A DNA stretch of 64,000 nucleotides from Desulfobacter hydrogenophilus (GCF_004319545.1 NZ_CP036313.1:4881001-4945000); one strand, 5' to 3'. Shown: positions 8,192 to 16,798, counted from the stretch's first letter. Made by a program: numbers and translations. The notes: generated from the sequence alone by a model not told the origin.

Positions 8192-9820
8192 GTGAGGTCA
8201 CTAATGAGTTTTCAAGCAAAAAGAGAATTGTTGGCAAATGTTGCTCCCCGATATAGGGAAGAAAATAAGAAGCACAAATCAGTTATTTTGAACGAATTCA
8301 TTTTAGCAACTGGATACTCGCGTAAATATGCAATCCGGTTACTGTCTTTAAAAGAGTTACCGGTTGTGAGAAGAATTAAAAAGCCACGGCCAAGAATTTA
8401 TAACAGTGACGTTCAAGAAGCATTGAAAATTGCCTGGGCGGCTTCAAACTATATCGCCTCAAAAAGGCTTGCCCCGTTTTTGAAGGATCTGGTGCCGACT
8501 TTGGAACGTTACGGACACCTTGAACTTAACGACGAAACCCGTTCTCAACTTATTTCAATAAGCCCCGCAACGATTGACCGAATTTTAAAACCAATAAGAA
8601 ACAATGGCCTGAATATGAGTACAACCAAACCCGGAAAACTTCTTAAACATCAGATTCCGATAAGAACATTTACTGATTGGGAGGAAGATGAGCCTGGTTT
8701 TTTTGAGGCTGACCTGGTAGCACATTGTGGCTGGAGCATGGAAGGAGAATTTCTTTATACATTGGTTTTGACAGATATCGCCACAGGTTGGGTCGAGTGT
8801 ATTGCTCTACCATACCGCAGTGGTTCTGCTGTTATTCATGCTTTGGATAAAGCCCAGGAATTGATACCTTTTCCAATATTAGGGATTGATACTGATAACG
8901 GAACTGAGTTCATCAATACTGAATTGATCCGTTATTGCGAAAAAGAAAAGATAACTTTTACCAGGGGAAGAGCATATAAGAAAAACGATCAGTGTTATGT
9001 TGAGCAGAAAAACGGAATAGTTGTAAGGCAGATAGTCGGGTACGATCGTTTTGAAGGTCACCATGCTTATATGCAACTCTCTGAGTTATATCGGGCAGTA
9101 CGCCTTTATGTGAATTTCTTCCAACCTTCAATGAAGCTGAAAAAAAAATGGCGAGATAACAGCAAAATAAAGAAAACATATGATGCTGCACAAACCCCAT
9201 TTCAAAGGTTGAAACAAGCCGTCCAGATCCAAAAGGAAACAAATGAAAAGCTGGAATTGGTAAACTATTCTTTGGATCCGGTTCTTCTGTTAAAGCAAAT
9301 TCAGTTTTTACAGGATGCGCTGTGGAAACATGTAACTTTGGCGAAACAACCTTCCTCCGGTAAAAATGAAGATAGGCAGCCTCTATACGGTTTTAAATTA
9401 CCATTAACTACGGAAGAGCCTACTGAAAAAAACAATGACAATTTGATTTTAGAACCTGGCATTATAAAAAGGAGGCAGTATAGGAAAACGGAAAAACCGC
9501 GTGCCAAGCACTGGTGGCGAACCAGGAAGGATCCTTTTGAAGATGCTTGGGATGAGGTCTGTTCATGGTTGGAGAATGATCCTGAAAAGACCGCCAAATC
9601 AATGCTTTCAAAACTTCAGGAAAAATATCCAGGACAATACACAAAGGGGCAGCTGAGGACTTTACAGCGGCGGGTCAAAGCCTGGAGGGAAAAAGCCATT
9701 ATTACATATGATGATAATCTTTTAAAACGTAATCCTTTGGCTGAAGATACCAGAATCGGGGACCTCAAAGCTATAACAGTGGATACCCAAAAAATGGAAA
9801 AGGGAAAGCTTACTGTATAA
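8192..9820 (+). CDS. DDE transposase with integrase core (ISNCY-like)
   Basis: The frame is intact, 542 residues. The N-terminus (about 10-60) is helical and basic, with VILNEFILATGYSRKYAIRLL, a pattern of ISNCY-type transposases. The rve/integrase core lies at about 155-300 with the likely acidic triad in FEADLVAH, GIDTDNGTEF and VEQKNG. The C-terminal third is basic and probably binds DNA. The start is GTG or the nearby ATG; AGGGTAG lies just upstream. The frame looks functional, unlike the neighbouring transposase remnants. Confidence 0.88.
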   Translation: MRSLMSFQAKRELLANVAPRYREENKKHKSVILNEFILATGYSRKYAIRLLSLKELPVVRRIKKPRPRIYNSDVQEALKIAWAASNYIASKRLAPFLKDLVPTLERYGHLELNDETRSQLISISPATIDRILKPIRNNGLNMSTTKPGKLLKHQIPIRTFTDWEEDEPGFFEADLVAHCGWSMEGEFLYTLVLTDIATGWVECIALPYRSGSAVIHALDKAQELIPFPILGIDTDNGTEFINTELIRYCEKEKITFTRGRAYKKNDQCYVEQKNGIVVRQIVGYDRFEGHHAYMQLSELYRAVRLYVNFFQPSMKLKKKWRDNSKIKKTYDAAQTPFQRLKQAVQIQKETNEKLELVNYSLDPVLLLKQIQFLQDALWKHVTLAKQPSSGKNEDRQPLYGFKLPLTTEEPTEKNNDNLILEPGIIKRRQYRKTEKPRAKHWWRTRKDPFEDAWDEVCSWLENDPEKTAKSMLSKLQEKYPGQYTKGQLRTLQRRVKAWREKAIITYDDNLLKRNPLAEDTRIGDLKAITVDTQKMEKGKLTV

Positions 9821-10095
9821 TAACGGTACGTTTGGAACTATATAAACAATGTCAGTGCTATGGTGCTAAAATAATGAAAAAAAAAGATGATGATATTCAT
9901 CCTGTACCATCAGAAAGCATCATCGTAACACATGACAGGGCCGGCTTAGTGGAAAATCCCCTTTAATATCAAAGGGATGATAAACTGTCATTTTTTATGC
10001 AAAAATCACCTATTTTTTTTGTAAAGCGTATTACAGTTATCTAAAGCGCTGAATTGGCGACACTCTTGAAGCATTTATATTAAAAAGGAGAGGAT
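9821..10095 (+). other. Region after the transposase, no convincing gene
   Basis: A 30-codon frame starts at 9873 (MKKKDDDIHPVPSESIIVTH and 10 more residues). It has no good ribosome binding site and no recognised family. Nothing else is seen. Confidence 0.35.
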
Positions 10096-10275
10096 ATGCG
10101 TGGCGGATATAGAGGAAAACTAAAACCGAAGTTGCCGGCACATCTAAAGCGAGTTCGCGTGAACGCTCGAATTCAGCAGTAGATGCTTGATGAGCTCAAA
10201 AGAAGAGGTGAGGTTGGGATAGTTTTGGAATCTATATTGATTGAAGCCGGTTTTAAGTATCAACCAGAAAAATGA
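10096..10275 (+). pseudogene. Small ribbon-helix-helix-like gene interrupted by an amber codon
   Basis: AAAAAGGAGAGG precedes an ATG at 10096. The frame encodes 28 residues, meets TAG at 10180-10182, and continues in frame for 30 more residues to TGA at 10273. Joined, it gives a basic N-terminus, then RVRVNARIQQ-stop-MLDELKRRGEVGIVLES, which resembles the strand plus two helices of ribbon-helix-helix DNA-binding proteins. The simplest reading is a nonsense mutation, perhaps Trp or Gln to amber. It lies inside the inverted repeats of the element, so it may be a passenger. Confidence 0.5.
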
Positions 10276-11060
10276 AGAAAGACTGATACCCTTGGCAGCC
10301 CTACGGAATATTTGTTTCGCACTATGGTGCGACCCCTTCAGGGGGACCCTACCGGGGGTTTCAGATTTAGAATCTGAAAGCAACTGGACTCCGCTGCGCT
10401 CCGGATTAGGCCCAGGTCAAAACAGAAAGGCTTGGTTTAATATGCTTTTTACCTTCAAATACCAGCCCCTTTTTTAAGGGAGCACTACACGAGTCAATGT
10501 TTTTTTCGGTTTCCAAAAATCTTTTTCCCTTGGCCGCTTACAAATGCCATGGTTTAACCAAAATCATACTTCACCGAAAAAAGCCCTGGAAGGAAAAAAA
10601 GATTTTCGGACCCTCCGAAAAAAACATTGACTCGCTCCGCTTATCCCTTTTTAGGGGCGTGGGATTTGAAGGAAAAAAGCTGCTGAAACACGAGATAGCG
10701 GGATAGAAATCAAAATAGCAAGGGTAATCTGGCAAGAAAGAAGGTCGTTATCATCAAATTTGACAAAGGATTATAGAAAAATGTAACTTAAAAAAAGTCA
10801 AAATCGGTCTTGACATTGGGTCCACTTCATATCAACCTGAAAATACAAAAAGGCAACGTAATAAAAAAGTTTGATTTTAATACAGAAGTCAGTATGTTAA
10901 AAATTGAATAATAACCCAGAAATAATACCCTCTTGTCGGTAACATTATTCGTGAGGCAACAAATCAGGTATGGTATGATTTATTCATGAGGCAATACGAG
11001 GGGAAAAAATAATTGTCGTTGATCACTGCAACATAAATTCATCTCCTGCAATGATCCTGA
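10276..11060. other. Non-coding stretch with palindromes
   Basis: Frames here are short, low in conserved features and lack ribosome binding sites, so I see no gene. It contains the palindrome at 10490-10634 and the right inverted end at 10938. Confidence 0.5.
10490..10634. repeat. Long imperfect palindrome, 145 bp
   Basis: The outer 20 bases are a perfect inverted repeat: CGAGTCAATGTTTTTTTCGG at 10490-10509 and its complement at 10615-10634. Pairing continues inward imperfectly (AAAATCTTTTTCCCTT against AAGGAAAAAAAGATTTT). It could be a small non-autonomous element or a hairpin RNA. Confidence 0.7.
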
Positions 11061-11076
11061 TTGCTTTAAATTAAAC

Positions 11077-11093
11077 CTCTGGCTATGCCAGAG
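11077..11093 (+). repeat. Left-end hairpin of the IS200-type remnant
   Basis: CTCTGGC-TAT-GCCAGAG is a perfect 7-bp stem about 90 bp before the transposase remnant. IS200/IS605 elements are recognised by subterminal hairpins of this size. Confidence 0.5.
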
Positions 11094-11185
11094 CGACTCT
11101 AAAAGTCCGACAATTCCAGCGTGATTAAAAAAAGTGATATAGCTTCATCCTCAGGAACGTCCCTAAGGGGGGAGAGGAAGAAGCT

Positions 11186-11587
11186 ATGAAAAATTGGCAA
11201 ACATTATAACGCGTTAAATTGGACTGTAAGTATCACATAGTTTTTGTGACCAAATATAGACATAAAACCATATATGGGAATATACGAAGAGGGATTGGGC
11301 CTATTATCAGGTAATTATGCGATCAAAAAGCACTTGAGTTACATGAAGGGCACGCAATGCCTGATCATGTCCATCTTTGTTTTGAGTGTCCCTCCCAAAT
11401 TTAGTGTTTCCAACACGATAGGCTTTATCAAGGGCAAAAGTGCAATACGGATACATAGAGAGAGCTGCTTCATACCAAGCGGATGACAGGTTTAAGCTTT
11501 TGGGCAAAAGGTTACTGTGTCGATACCGTAGGACTTGATGAGGAACTTATCAAACGTTATATCCGTGATCAAGATAAAAATAGTTAA
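11186..11587 (+). pseudogene. tnpA: IS200/IS605-type Y1 transposase, broken
   Basis: Read across frames, this is a typical TnpA of about 130 residues: KYHIVFVTKYRHK near the start, the HUH motif in MPDHVHL, then SVPPKFSVSNTIGFIKGKSA, and an end like FWAKGYCVDTVGLDEELIKR. In-frame stops occur after about 7 and 42 codons and at least two frameshifts follow, so the gene is dead. Tyrosine of GYCVDTVG would have been catalytic. No tnpB is present. Confidence 0.82.
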
Positions 11588-11638
11588 GAACATAAAATTT
11601 AACCAATAGCCCCCATCAGGGGCTTTCCTATCACAACG

Positions 11639-11681
11639 CCCCCTTCGAGGGGGCTTCCTCATACTACCCGCTATGCGGGTA
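11639..11681 (+). repeat. Right-end hairpins of the IS200-type remnant
   Basis: Two perfect hairpins follow the remnant: GCCCCCT-TCG-AGGGGGC (11639-11655) and ACCCGC-TAT-GCGGGT (11667-11681). One is the probable right-end recognition hairpin; the first could also act as a terminator. Confidence 0.5.
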
Positions 11682-11771
11682 TAGCAGGTGATTTAAAATC
11701 CCCAGGAAAGGCGGCCAGGAAACCGCCTGTTCGGTCCGGGTAATTAAGCCGGACCTATCCTAGGGAAAGGA

Positions 11772-12782
11772 TTAGGTGGTTTTTGATTTAGATTCACAAA
11801 GTAAATTCATGATCAGTTTTATTATCGTTTCCTTTTGGTTCGGGACTGATTCTGCCACTAGCAACGTTAATGCAGCCAGACCGGTATCATTAATCACTGG
11901 TTGCCCGGCAGTATCCAATAACCGTCCGTTCCGATGTAGGAAGTCCACAAACAAAAAAGCCCCACTTCGTTTATTGCCGTCAATGAACGGATGATTTTTA
12001 ACAACAAAATATAGAAGATGTGCGGCCTTACTTTCAACGGTAGGATAGGCAGGCTCTCCAAATACGGTTTGATCCAGGTTCCCAAATATTCCGGCAATAC
12101 TGTCAGCCCTGGAAGATTTTGCAAAAAAATTTGTTGCCTCTCCCCGAGCGATCAACTGTGTTTTCAATTCTCCCAAAGCGGCTATGGCATCGATCGGGCT
12201 TGGCAGGTTCCCACCTGTATGCCCCTTGGGGTCTTTTAAAAGACCTTCATCATACTGCTGGAGCCAGAGAAATGTTTGAGTATACCGCCCCATGATATCT
12301 ACCAGGCCACGCCCCATATCAGATGCAAGGCCAGGTGTCTGAGCAGCTTTTCTGATCAGGTGCAGTGCCTGTTCAAGTTCAGCAGCATTTTCTTGAAATC
12401 GCTGTCGGTTTATTGTGTATCCTTTTACCAGGTATTCTTTGAGGCGATGAGTAGCCCAGATACGAAACTGGGTGGCAATTTTGCTTTTCACCCGATATCC
12501 TACGGATAAAACCATATCCAGATTGTAGTGATCAAGATTGCGTTTTACCTGTCGCTGCCCTTCATTTTGAACTGTTCGGATTTTCCGAATAGTTGCCTCC
12601 CGATGCAATTCTCCTTCGTCATAAATGTGCTTAACATGCTCGTTTATGGTGGGTGTGGTAACCTGGAACAATCCTGACATTTGCTTTTGAGTCAGCCACA
12701 ATGTATCGCTTTCAAGGCGTACTTGAATTTGGGTCTGGCCATTGTCTGCTTGATAGATTTCAATCTGCCCGGTTTCATTCAT
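11772..12782 (-). CDS. RhuM-family protein with C-terminal Fic/DOC domain
   Basis: The 336-residue protein has a RhuM-type N-terminus (about 1-145), with LWLTQKQMSGLFQVTTPTI and a conserved region ending in IWATHRLKEYLVKGY. RhuM proteins are found on genomic islands and their function is unclear. Residues about 195-330 form a Fic/DOC domain with HPFIDGNKRSGAF, which contains the catalytic HPFxxGNKR loop of AMP- or phosphate-transferring Fic enzymes. The Fic motif is complete, so activity is plausible. No dedicated antitoxin gene is evident beside it; an inhibitory helix inside the protein cannot be excluded. It lies in the accessory region beside tRNA-Leu and is likely horizontally acquired. 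Confidence 0.9.
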   Translation of the reverse strand: MNETGQIEIYQADNGQTQIQVRLESDTLWLTQKQMSGLFQVTTPTINEHVKHIYDEGELHREATIRKIRTVQNEGQRQVKRNLDHYNLDMVLSVGYRVKSKIATQFRIWATHRLKEYLVKGYTINRQRFQENAAELEQALHLIRKAAQTPGLASDMGRGLVDIMGRYTQTFLWLQQYDEGLLKDPKGHTGGNLPSPIDAIAALGELKTQLIARGEATNFFAKSSRADSIAGIFGNLDQTVFGEPAYPTVESKAAHLLYFVVKNHPFIDGNKRSGAFLFVDFLHRNGRLLDTAGQPVINDTGLAALTLLVAESVPNQKETIIKLIMNLLCESKSKTT

Positions 12783-12871
12783 TGTCTAAGCCTTTTTCCT
12801 ATTGGTCATAGGAATGACATTATCAGCGCTTGCAATTATAGCCTGTTCACTCAACTTTCGGAGGAGTAAAT

Positions 12872-13690
12872 TTATACCCCCAATAATTCCTCGGAACCAC
12901 TTGAAAAGCCAAAATACTTAAGAGCTTGACCCATCACCTGATCAAGCAGCTCCTGTACCATACGCCCGCTAAAATCAAACAGTCGCCGAATATTTACCAA
13001 AGCTAAACGCATGATCCGCTCCAAAGAAACCATAAAAGATAGATTGTTCATCTCATCATTACAGGCCCTGAAAAGTTCCCCGAATGACCTTTGATCCACA
13101 CATTGCCGCTGATAAAGGCTGAGCATGTTATATCTGGCAATAACAAGAGATGTATGAGCGATCAGGCCATCGCAGTTCCTAATTTGTATTCCTTTGACCA
13201 ATTTCAGGTGTTACTTGCACATTTTGAAAAAGACTTCGATATCCCAGCGTTTGCCGTACAGACGAATGATTTCTTCATTAGGGAGGGACAGATCTGTCGA
13301 CAGAAGTGCCAGTCAGCCAGGTTTTTTATCACAAGAAACAAAAATAATTTTTGCCTGCTTGCCGTTGGAAAGAGCAACAATCGCTTGGGCTTTGAACTTT
13401 GCTCGTCCTCGTTTTTTCTTCTATTTCCCATAGAGGTCGGACAGCTAAGCTTTTTGCCTTGATATTCATAACACCATTTTGGATGATCTTTCAGCATGCA
13501 TATGACGTGTATGTGTTCGCGCAAATCTGCTATTACTGATGGCATCGAAAACCAACTGTCCATTAAGACGTGCTTAGCCCGGACACCCTTATCAAGGGCT
13601 TTTTCTACCATCGGTACGAGATGGGCCGTGGATTTTGTAACCGCTTCCTGGCGGCGATGATATCCGCAGGTCCTTTTATCAATATCAGGA
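12872..13690 (-). pseudogene. IS4-type DDE transposase fragment, inactivated
   Basis: On the minus strand the sequence reads as the C-terminal two thirds of an IS4-like transposase: a start near IDKRTCGYHRRQEAVTKS, then AKHVLMDSWFSMP with one catalytic Asp, KTPK-type loop, LSLPNEEIIRLYGKRWDIEV (the YREK-like block with catalytic Glu) and GLIAHTSLVIARYNML near the end. A frameshift occurs near 13440, and TGA and TAA stops interrupt the tail near 13315 and 13215. The N-terminal third is missing; the fragment is joined to a FadR-type regulator. Confidence 0.8.
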
Positions 13691-14112
13691 TTGATTTCAT
13701 TGTATCGATTCTTTTCGTCTGCAGATGATAAAAGGGCAAAAGACCACAGCCGGTAGGTCAGGGCATAAAGATGCTCGGACATTTTAGCCAAAAACGGGTT
13801 GTCCGCAGCCTGATGAAATATCTGTTTGTTTTCCATGTCAATGCTGGACAATTTCTTAGGCGCTTTTTCCGACTTCAAAGCACTGCATTCAGTCTCAAGT
13901 TTCTTGAATCGCTGAATTTGGTCTGATGACATCCGGGCAAAGGCCATGGCGCCGATCACTAATTCAAGTTCCAGGCGGAAAAGAACAGTACGCAAAGGGG
14001 TGCGGCTTACGCCGAATTCAGCGGCCAGTTCCTGTTCCTTGAGAATGGTTTCCGGTTCACAATCCAGGTGGATGATCCGGTTTTTTAATGTGTTATAGAT
14101 CTCTTTATTCAT
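13690..14112 (-). pseudogene. FadR/GntR-type regulator N-terminus, truncated by the transposase fragment
   Basis: The frame from ATG at 14112 encodes a winged-helix GntR domain, with LKEQELAAEFGVSRTPLRTVL as the recognition helix region (about residues 25-45; 19 of these residues are typical of FadR subfamily). It continues with a shortened FCD-type ligand domain (MENKQIFHQAADNPFLAKM at about 93-111) to about residue 140, where the transposase fragment begins in the same frame. The fused frame runs on to 13204. The FCD domain is incomplete, so a working regulator is unlikely. Confidence 0.72.
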
Positions 14113-14417
14113 TGGAGCTCTGCTGGATTGGCGACATTGAACTGGAATACGCCTGATAAGGCCGCATTGCCATGACCACCAATCATATTCCGCGTTTCCA
14201 CGTCATGGATGATAATATGGCCATGGTCACCTTCAAAGATGCGACCCTCTTTGAAGGTGTCGTTCTTGGGGGATGATCGCACATATTATTCTGCCGATAA
14301 CAATAGCCCCCAAGCAGGACAGCCTATAGCGTATTCAAGACCAGGTGTATAGCCTTTGGATCGCAATCATAAATTGTCCAGGCATTGATCTCTTCCCCTT
14401 GCCTAAAGCCATGGTAA
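14113..14417. other. Degenerate coding scraps
   Basis: A 34-codon plus-strand frame at 14173 (MTTNHIPRFHVMDDNMAMVT and on) and a minus-strand frame near 14340-14420 (GPYHGFRQGEEINAWTIYD) look like pieces of former genes. Neither has a start signal or a known family. Confidence 0.35.
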
Positions 14418-14577
14418 GGACCGTAAATTAAATAAGCTGGGCAGAAATAACGCCGAATGTTGGTTCATCTACAAGGCGCATTAAAGGTTGAATAGCAGGC
14501 CTATTGGGCCTTTAATTCAACGAAGGAGATGGGCTAAAAGGCAAGCTATTTCGTTCAAGTTATTTAATCTGCGGTCC
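14418..14577. repeat. Palindromic repeat with terminal inverted ends (copy R1)
   Basis: GGACCGTAAATTAAATAA at the left matches the complement of TTATTTAATCTGCGGTCC at the right. The interior (ATCTACAAGGCGCATTAAAG ... CAACGAAGGAGATGGGC) is the inverted copy of the element at 39390-39530, about 85 percent alike by eye. The size and ends suggest a MITE-like element. Confidence 0.72.
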
Positions 14578-14584
14578 TAAAGGA

Positions 14585-14953
14585 CTATCGTACAGGCACG
14601 ACCTCAAGCCAGTACCCGTCTGGGTCATTGATAAAATAGATACCCATATCCTTATTTTCATAGCAGATACACCCCATTTTTTCATGCAGGGCATGGGCTG
14701 CATCGAAATTATCTGTTTTGAATGCAATGTGAAACTCTTCATCACCGAGATCGTAAGGCTCTTTTCTGTCTTTAAGCCAGGTCAGTTCCAGTTTATTGGC
14801 AGACTGATTATCCGTCAAAAACACAATAATATAGGAACCGTCTGTGGCCGTTTTTCTTCTCTGCTCCTTAAGACCCAGCGCTTCCTCATAAAATACCATA
14901 CTTTTTTCCAGGTTCAGTACGTTGATATTAAAATGATCAATTGTAAAACCCAT
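14585..14953 (-). CDS. Glyoxalase-family (VOC) metalloenzyme
   Basis: The 122-residue protein covers one glyoxalase I-like unit of two beta-alpha-beta-beta-beta modules. It begins with FTIDHFNINVLNLEKSMVFYEEALG, where His7 and later Glu59-like, His76 and Glu118 positions fit the metal ligands of glyoxalase I (HFNINV, LELTWL, FHIAFK, YWLEVVPV). Length equals that of lactoylglutathione lyase from bacteria (about 130). The likely role is methylglyoxal detoxification, but many VOC proteins do other chemistry. It is a single gene. Confidence 0.85.
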   Translation of the reverse strand: MGFTIDHFNINVLNLEKSMVFYEEALGLKEQRRKTATDGSYIIVFLTDNQSANKLELTWLKDRKEPYDLGDEEFHIAFKTDNFDAAHALHEKMGCICYENKDMGIYFINDPDGYWLEVVPVR

Positions 14954-15287
14954 ATTTATGTTTTGCTCCCAAATTAAAAAAATTAAAACCCCTCGCTGTA
15001 TAGATCTGTCGACCGTGGATCATTTTACAGTGACGAGAAATAGTGTCATAACATCACCATAGGGTGATCTTTGCGTAGGGTCAACAGAAAAAGAACACCT
15101 AATTATCGCAATAATATTAAATTTATTTAACAAAAAAAGTCATAAAAAATCAGGGATTCCCCGATTGATTTGTCCGATATAGTGCTGATATTATGTTTTG
15201 CATCTATGTGAAAGAGGAAAAAACACAAAAAAATAATCAATTTCCTCTACACAAAACCCTTAAAGATTGACACAGGGAGGAAGGCAA
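14954..15287. other. Intergenic region before a small gene
   Basis: No gene is seen. An ATCACC-ATAG-GGTGAT inverted repeat (15053-15068) could be an operator. The rest is A+T-rich. Confidence 0.4.
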
Positions 15288-15473
15288 ATGATTGAAGTAA
15301 CTGAAACCCAGGTACAAAGTGATATCTTTGATTTTCTTAGAATCATCGACGATAAGATCTTAAGACTTAAAGGGGCTGACGAGATCGATTCAGGCTCAAA
15401 CTTCAGCTTGCATGGCATCCATCAGTTAGGTTCCGTTATTAAATCCGAAACGGAAATTAAAGAAAAAGCCTAA
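15288..15473 (+). CDS. Small acidic protein of unknown function
   Basis: The 61-residue product (MIEVTETQVQSDIFDFLRII and on) begins at an ATG preceded by GGGAGGAAGG at a good distance; an ATG 21 bases earlier lacks such a site. It has no Cys, no signal peptide and no membrane segment. The clear ribosome binding site and the strong terminator just after it support a real, separately transcribed gene. No family is recognised. Confidence 0.65.
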   Translation: MIEVTETQVQSDIFDFLRIIDDKILRLKGADEIDSGSNFSLHGIHQLGSVIKSETEIKEKA

Positions 15474-15510
15474 TTTCCTATTCTCTCTTCTAATAATTTT
15501 TCTTTCTGAT

Positions 15511-15562
15511 ATTCCGGTGCCGCTAAAAAGTTCCTTTTTAGCGGCACCGGAATATTTTTTTC
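15511..15562 (+). terminator. Strong rho-independent terminator
   Basis: A perfect 19-bp stem (15511-15529 with 15535-15553, core CCGGTGCCGCTAAAAA) is followed by ATTTTTTTT. It separates the small gene from the liv operon. Confidence 0.92.
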
Positions 15563-15587
15563 TAAATAGTTTAACGCTATCACCTAA

Positions 15588-15615
15588 TTGACAGTACTAA
15601 TGGTATCGGTATAAT
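15588..15615 (+). promoter_or_regulatory. Sigma-70 promoter of the liv operon
   Basis: TTGACA (15588-15593) and TATAAT (15610-15615) both match the consensus, with 16 bp between. The livJ start is 46 bp downstream. Confidence 0.8.
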
Positions 15616-15661
15616 AAGGACCATAGTAAAATACCTTGACTTAACAAAAAAAGGGGAAAAA

Positions 15662-16783
15662 ATGAAAAAATTTTTATTTGCAATGGGTTGTATATTGGCA
15701 GCTTGCCTTATCTTTTCCTGTGGTAAAAAAGAAGAAGCGGAGCAAACAATTAAACTTGGGGTTGCCGGAGCACATTCAGGTGATCTTGCATCCTATGGAC
15801 TCCCGTCGGTGAATGCCGCCAAGTTGGTCGTCAAAAAAATCAATGCGAACGGCGGTGTGTTAGGCCATCAGGTAGAACTGCTGGTTGAAGACGATGCCTG
15901 TAAACCGGAAGTTGCCGGGAATACAGCAACAAAACTGATCTCCGACGGTGTTGATGTTGTCATGGGCCATATCTGCTCCGGCGCAACCAAGGCGGCTCTG
16001 GGCATTTACAAGGAAGCTAACCTTGTTACCATGTCTCCGTCTGCCACCAATCCGGACCTGACGTTGTCCGGTGATTACCCCAACTTTTTCAGAACCATCC
16101 CCCATGACGCCAAACAGGCCCAACTCCAGGTTAAATTTGCCACCCAGACCCTTAATGTTAAAAATGTCGTTATCCTTCATGACAAAGGGGATTACGGTAA
16201 GAGCCAGGCGGAACTTGCGAAAAAATACTTTGAGGAAGCTGGTGTGAATGTTCTGCTGTTCGAAGGGGTTACCCCGGGTGCCGTGGACTATTCGGCCATT
16301 GTTACCAAAGTGGAAAAACAGCAGCCTGACCTGGTTATCTGGGGCGGCTACCATCCTGAAGCCTCCAAGATCGTTACGCTGATGAGAAAACAGAGAATGG
16401 ATACCCTGTTCATGGGCGCTGACGGCGTAAAAGATGATACGTTTATTAAGGTTGCCGGTGAGTATGCTGAAGGCGTCTATGCTACAGGTCCCATGGATAT
16501 TTCTAACAACCCCATGGCCAAGATGGCAAAAGAGGAACACCAGAAAGAGTTCGGTTCTGATCCCGGCGCTTTTTTTGACGCGGCATATGCAGCCACCCAG
16601 GCTCTGCTCAACGCCATTGAGAAAGCGGGTTCCACTGACTATGAAAAGGTGGTTCAGGCGCTAAGAACTGAATATGTTGAGACGCCTTTGGGAAAAATTC
16701 GCTTTGACGAAAATGGTGACGCCACAGGTATCGGATTTTCCGTATACAAAGTAACCAATGGCAAATTCGTTGAAGAAAAGTAA
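15662..16783 (+). CDS. livJ: Branched-chain amino-acid ABC transporter, binding lipoprotein
   Basis: The 373-residue product begins with a lipoprotein signal ending LIFSC, so Cys20 is the anchor, and AAAAGGGGAAAA precedes the ATG. The rest is a type I periplasmic binding fold: LGVAGAHSGDLASYG at the start of lobe 1, VDVVMGHICSGATKAALG, and DLVIWGGYHPEASKIV in lobe 2. Such proteins deliver Leu, Ile, Val or related compounds to LivHMGF. It heads a five-gene transporter operon behind a consensus promoter. The family also takes amides, urea and aromatic compounds, so the exact ligand is not certain. Confidence 0.93.
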   Translation: MKKFLFAMGCILAACLIFSCGKKEEAEQTIKLGVAGAHSGDLASYGLPSVNAAKLVVKKINANGGVLGHQVELLVEDDACKPEVAGNTATKLISDGVDVVMGHICSGATKAALGIYKEANLVTMSPSATNPDLTLSGDYPNFFRTIPHDAKQAQLQVKFATQTLNVKNVVILHDKGDYGKSQAELAKKYFEEAGVNVLLFEGVTPGAVDYSAIVTKVEKQQPDLVIWGGYHPEASKIVTLMRKQRMDTLFMGADGVKDDTFIKVAGEYAEGVYATGPMDISNNPMAKMAKEEHQKEFGSDPGAFFDAAYAATQALLNAIEKAGSTDYEKVVQALRTEYVETPLGKIRFDENGDATGIGFSVYKVTNGKFVEEK

Positions 16784-16798
16784 TAAAACAGGTTACAC

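Larger units (their letters stand above)
8135..10959 (+). mobile_element. Putative insertion element bounded by 22-bp inverted repeats
   Basis: A perfect 22-bp inverted repeat bounds the segment: TTGCCTCACGAATAATGTTACC at 8135-8156 and its complement at 10938-10959. The transposase gene starts 35 bp inside the left end. The right end lies 1.1 kb after the transposase stop, so either the element carries extra DNA (a broken small gene at 10096 and a palindrome at 10490) or the right end belongs to a partly deleted second copy. A weaker third copy of the end sequence is at 10979-10995. No clear target duplication is seen. Confidence 0.6.

Noticed and set aside
10180..10182. Pyrrolysine at the amber codon
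   Set aside because: No methylamine methyltransferase or pyl gene is in the window, and the host protein is a small DNA-binding type. A nonsense mutation is simpler.
10241..10706. Two short plus-strand frames after the amber-containing gene
   Set aside because: They span the palindrome at 10490 and lack start signals.
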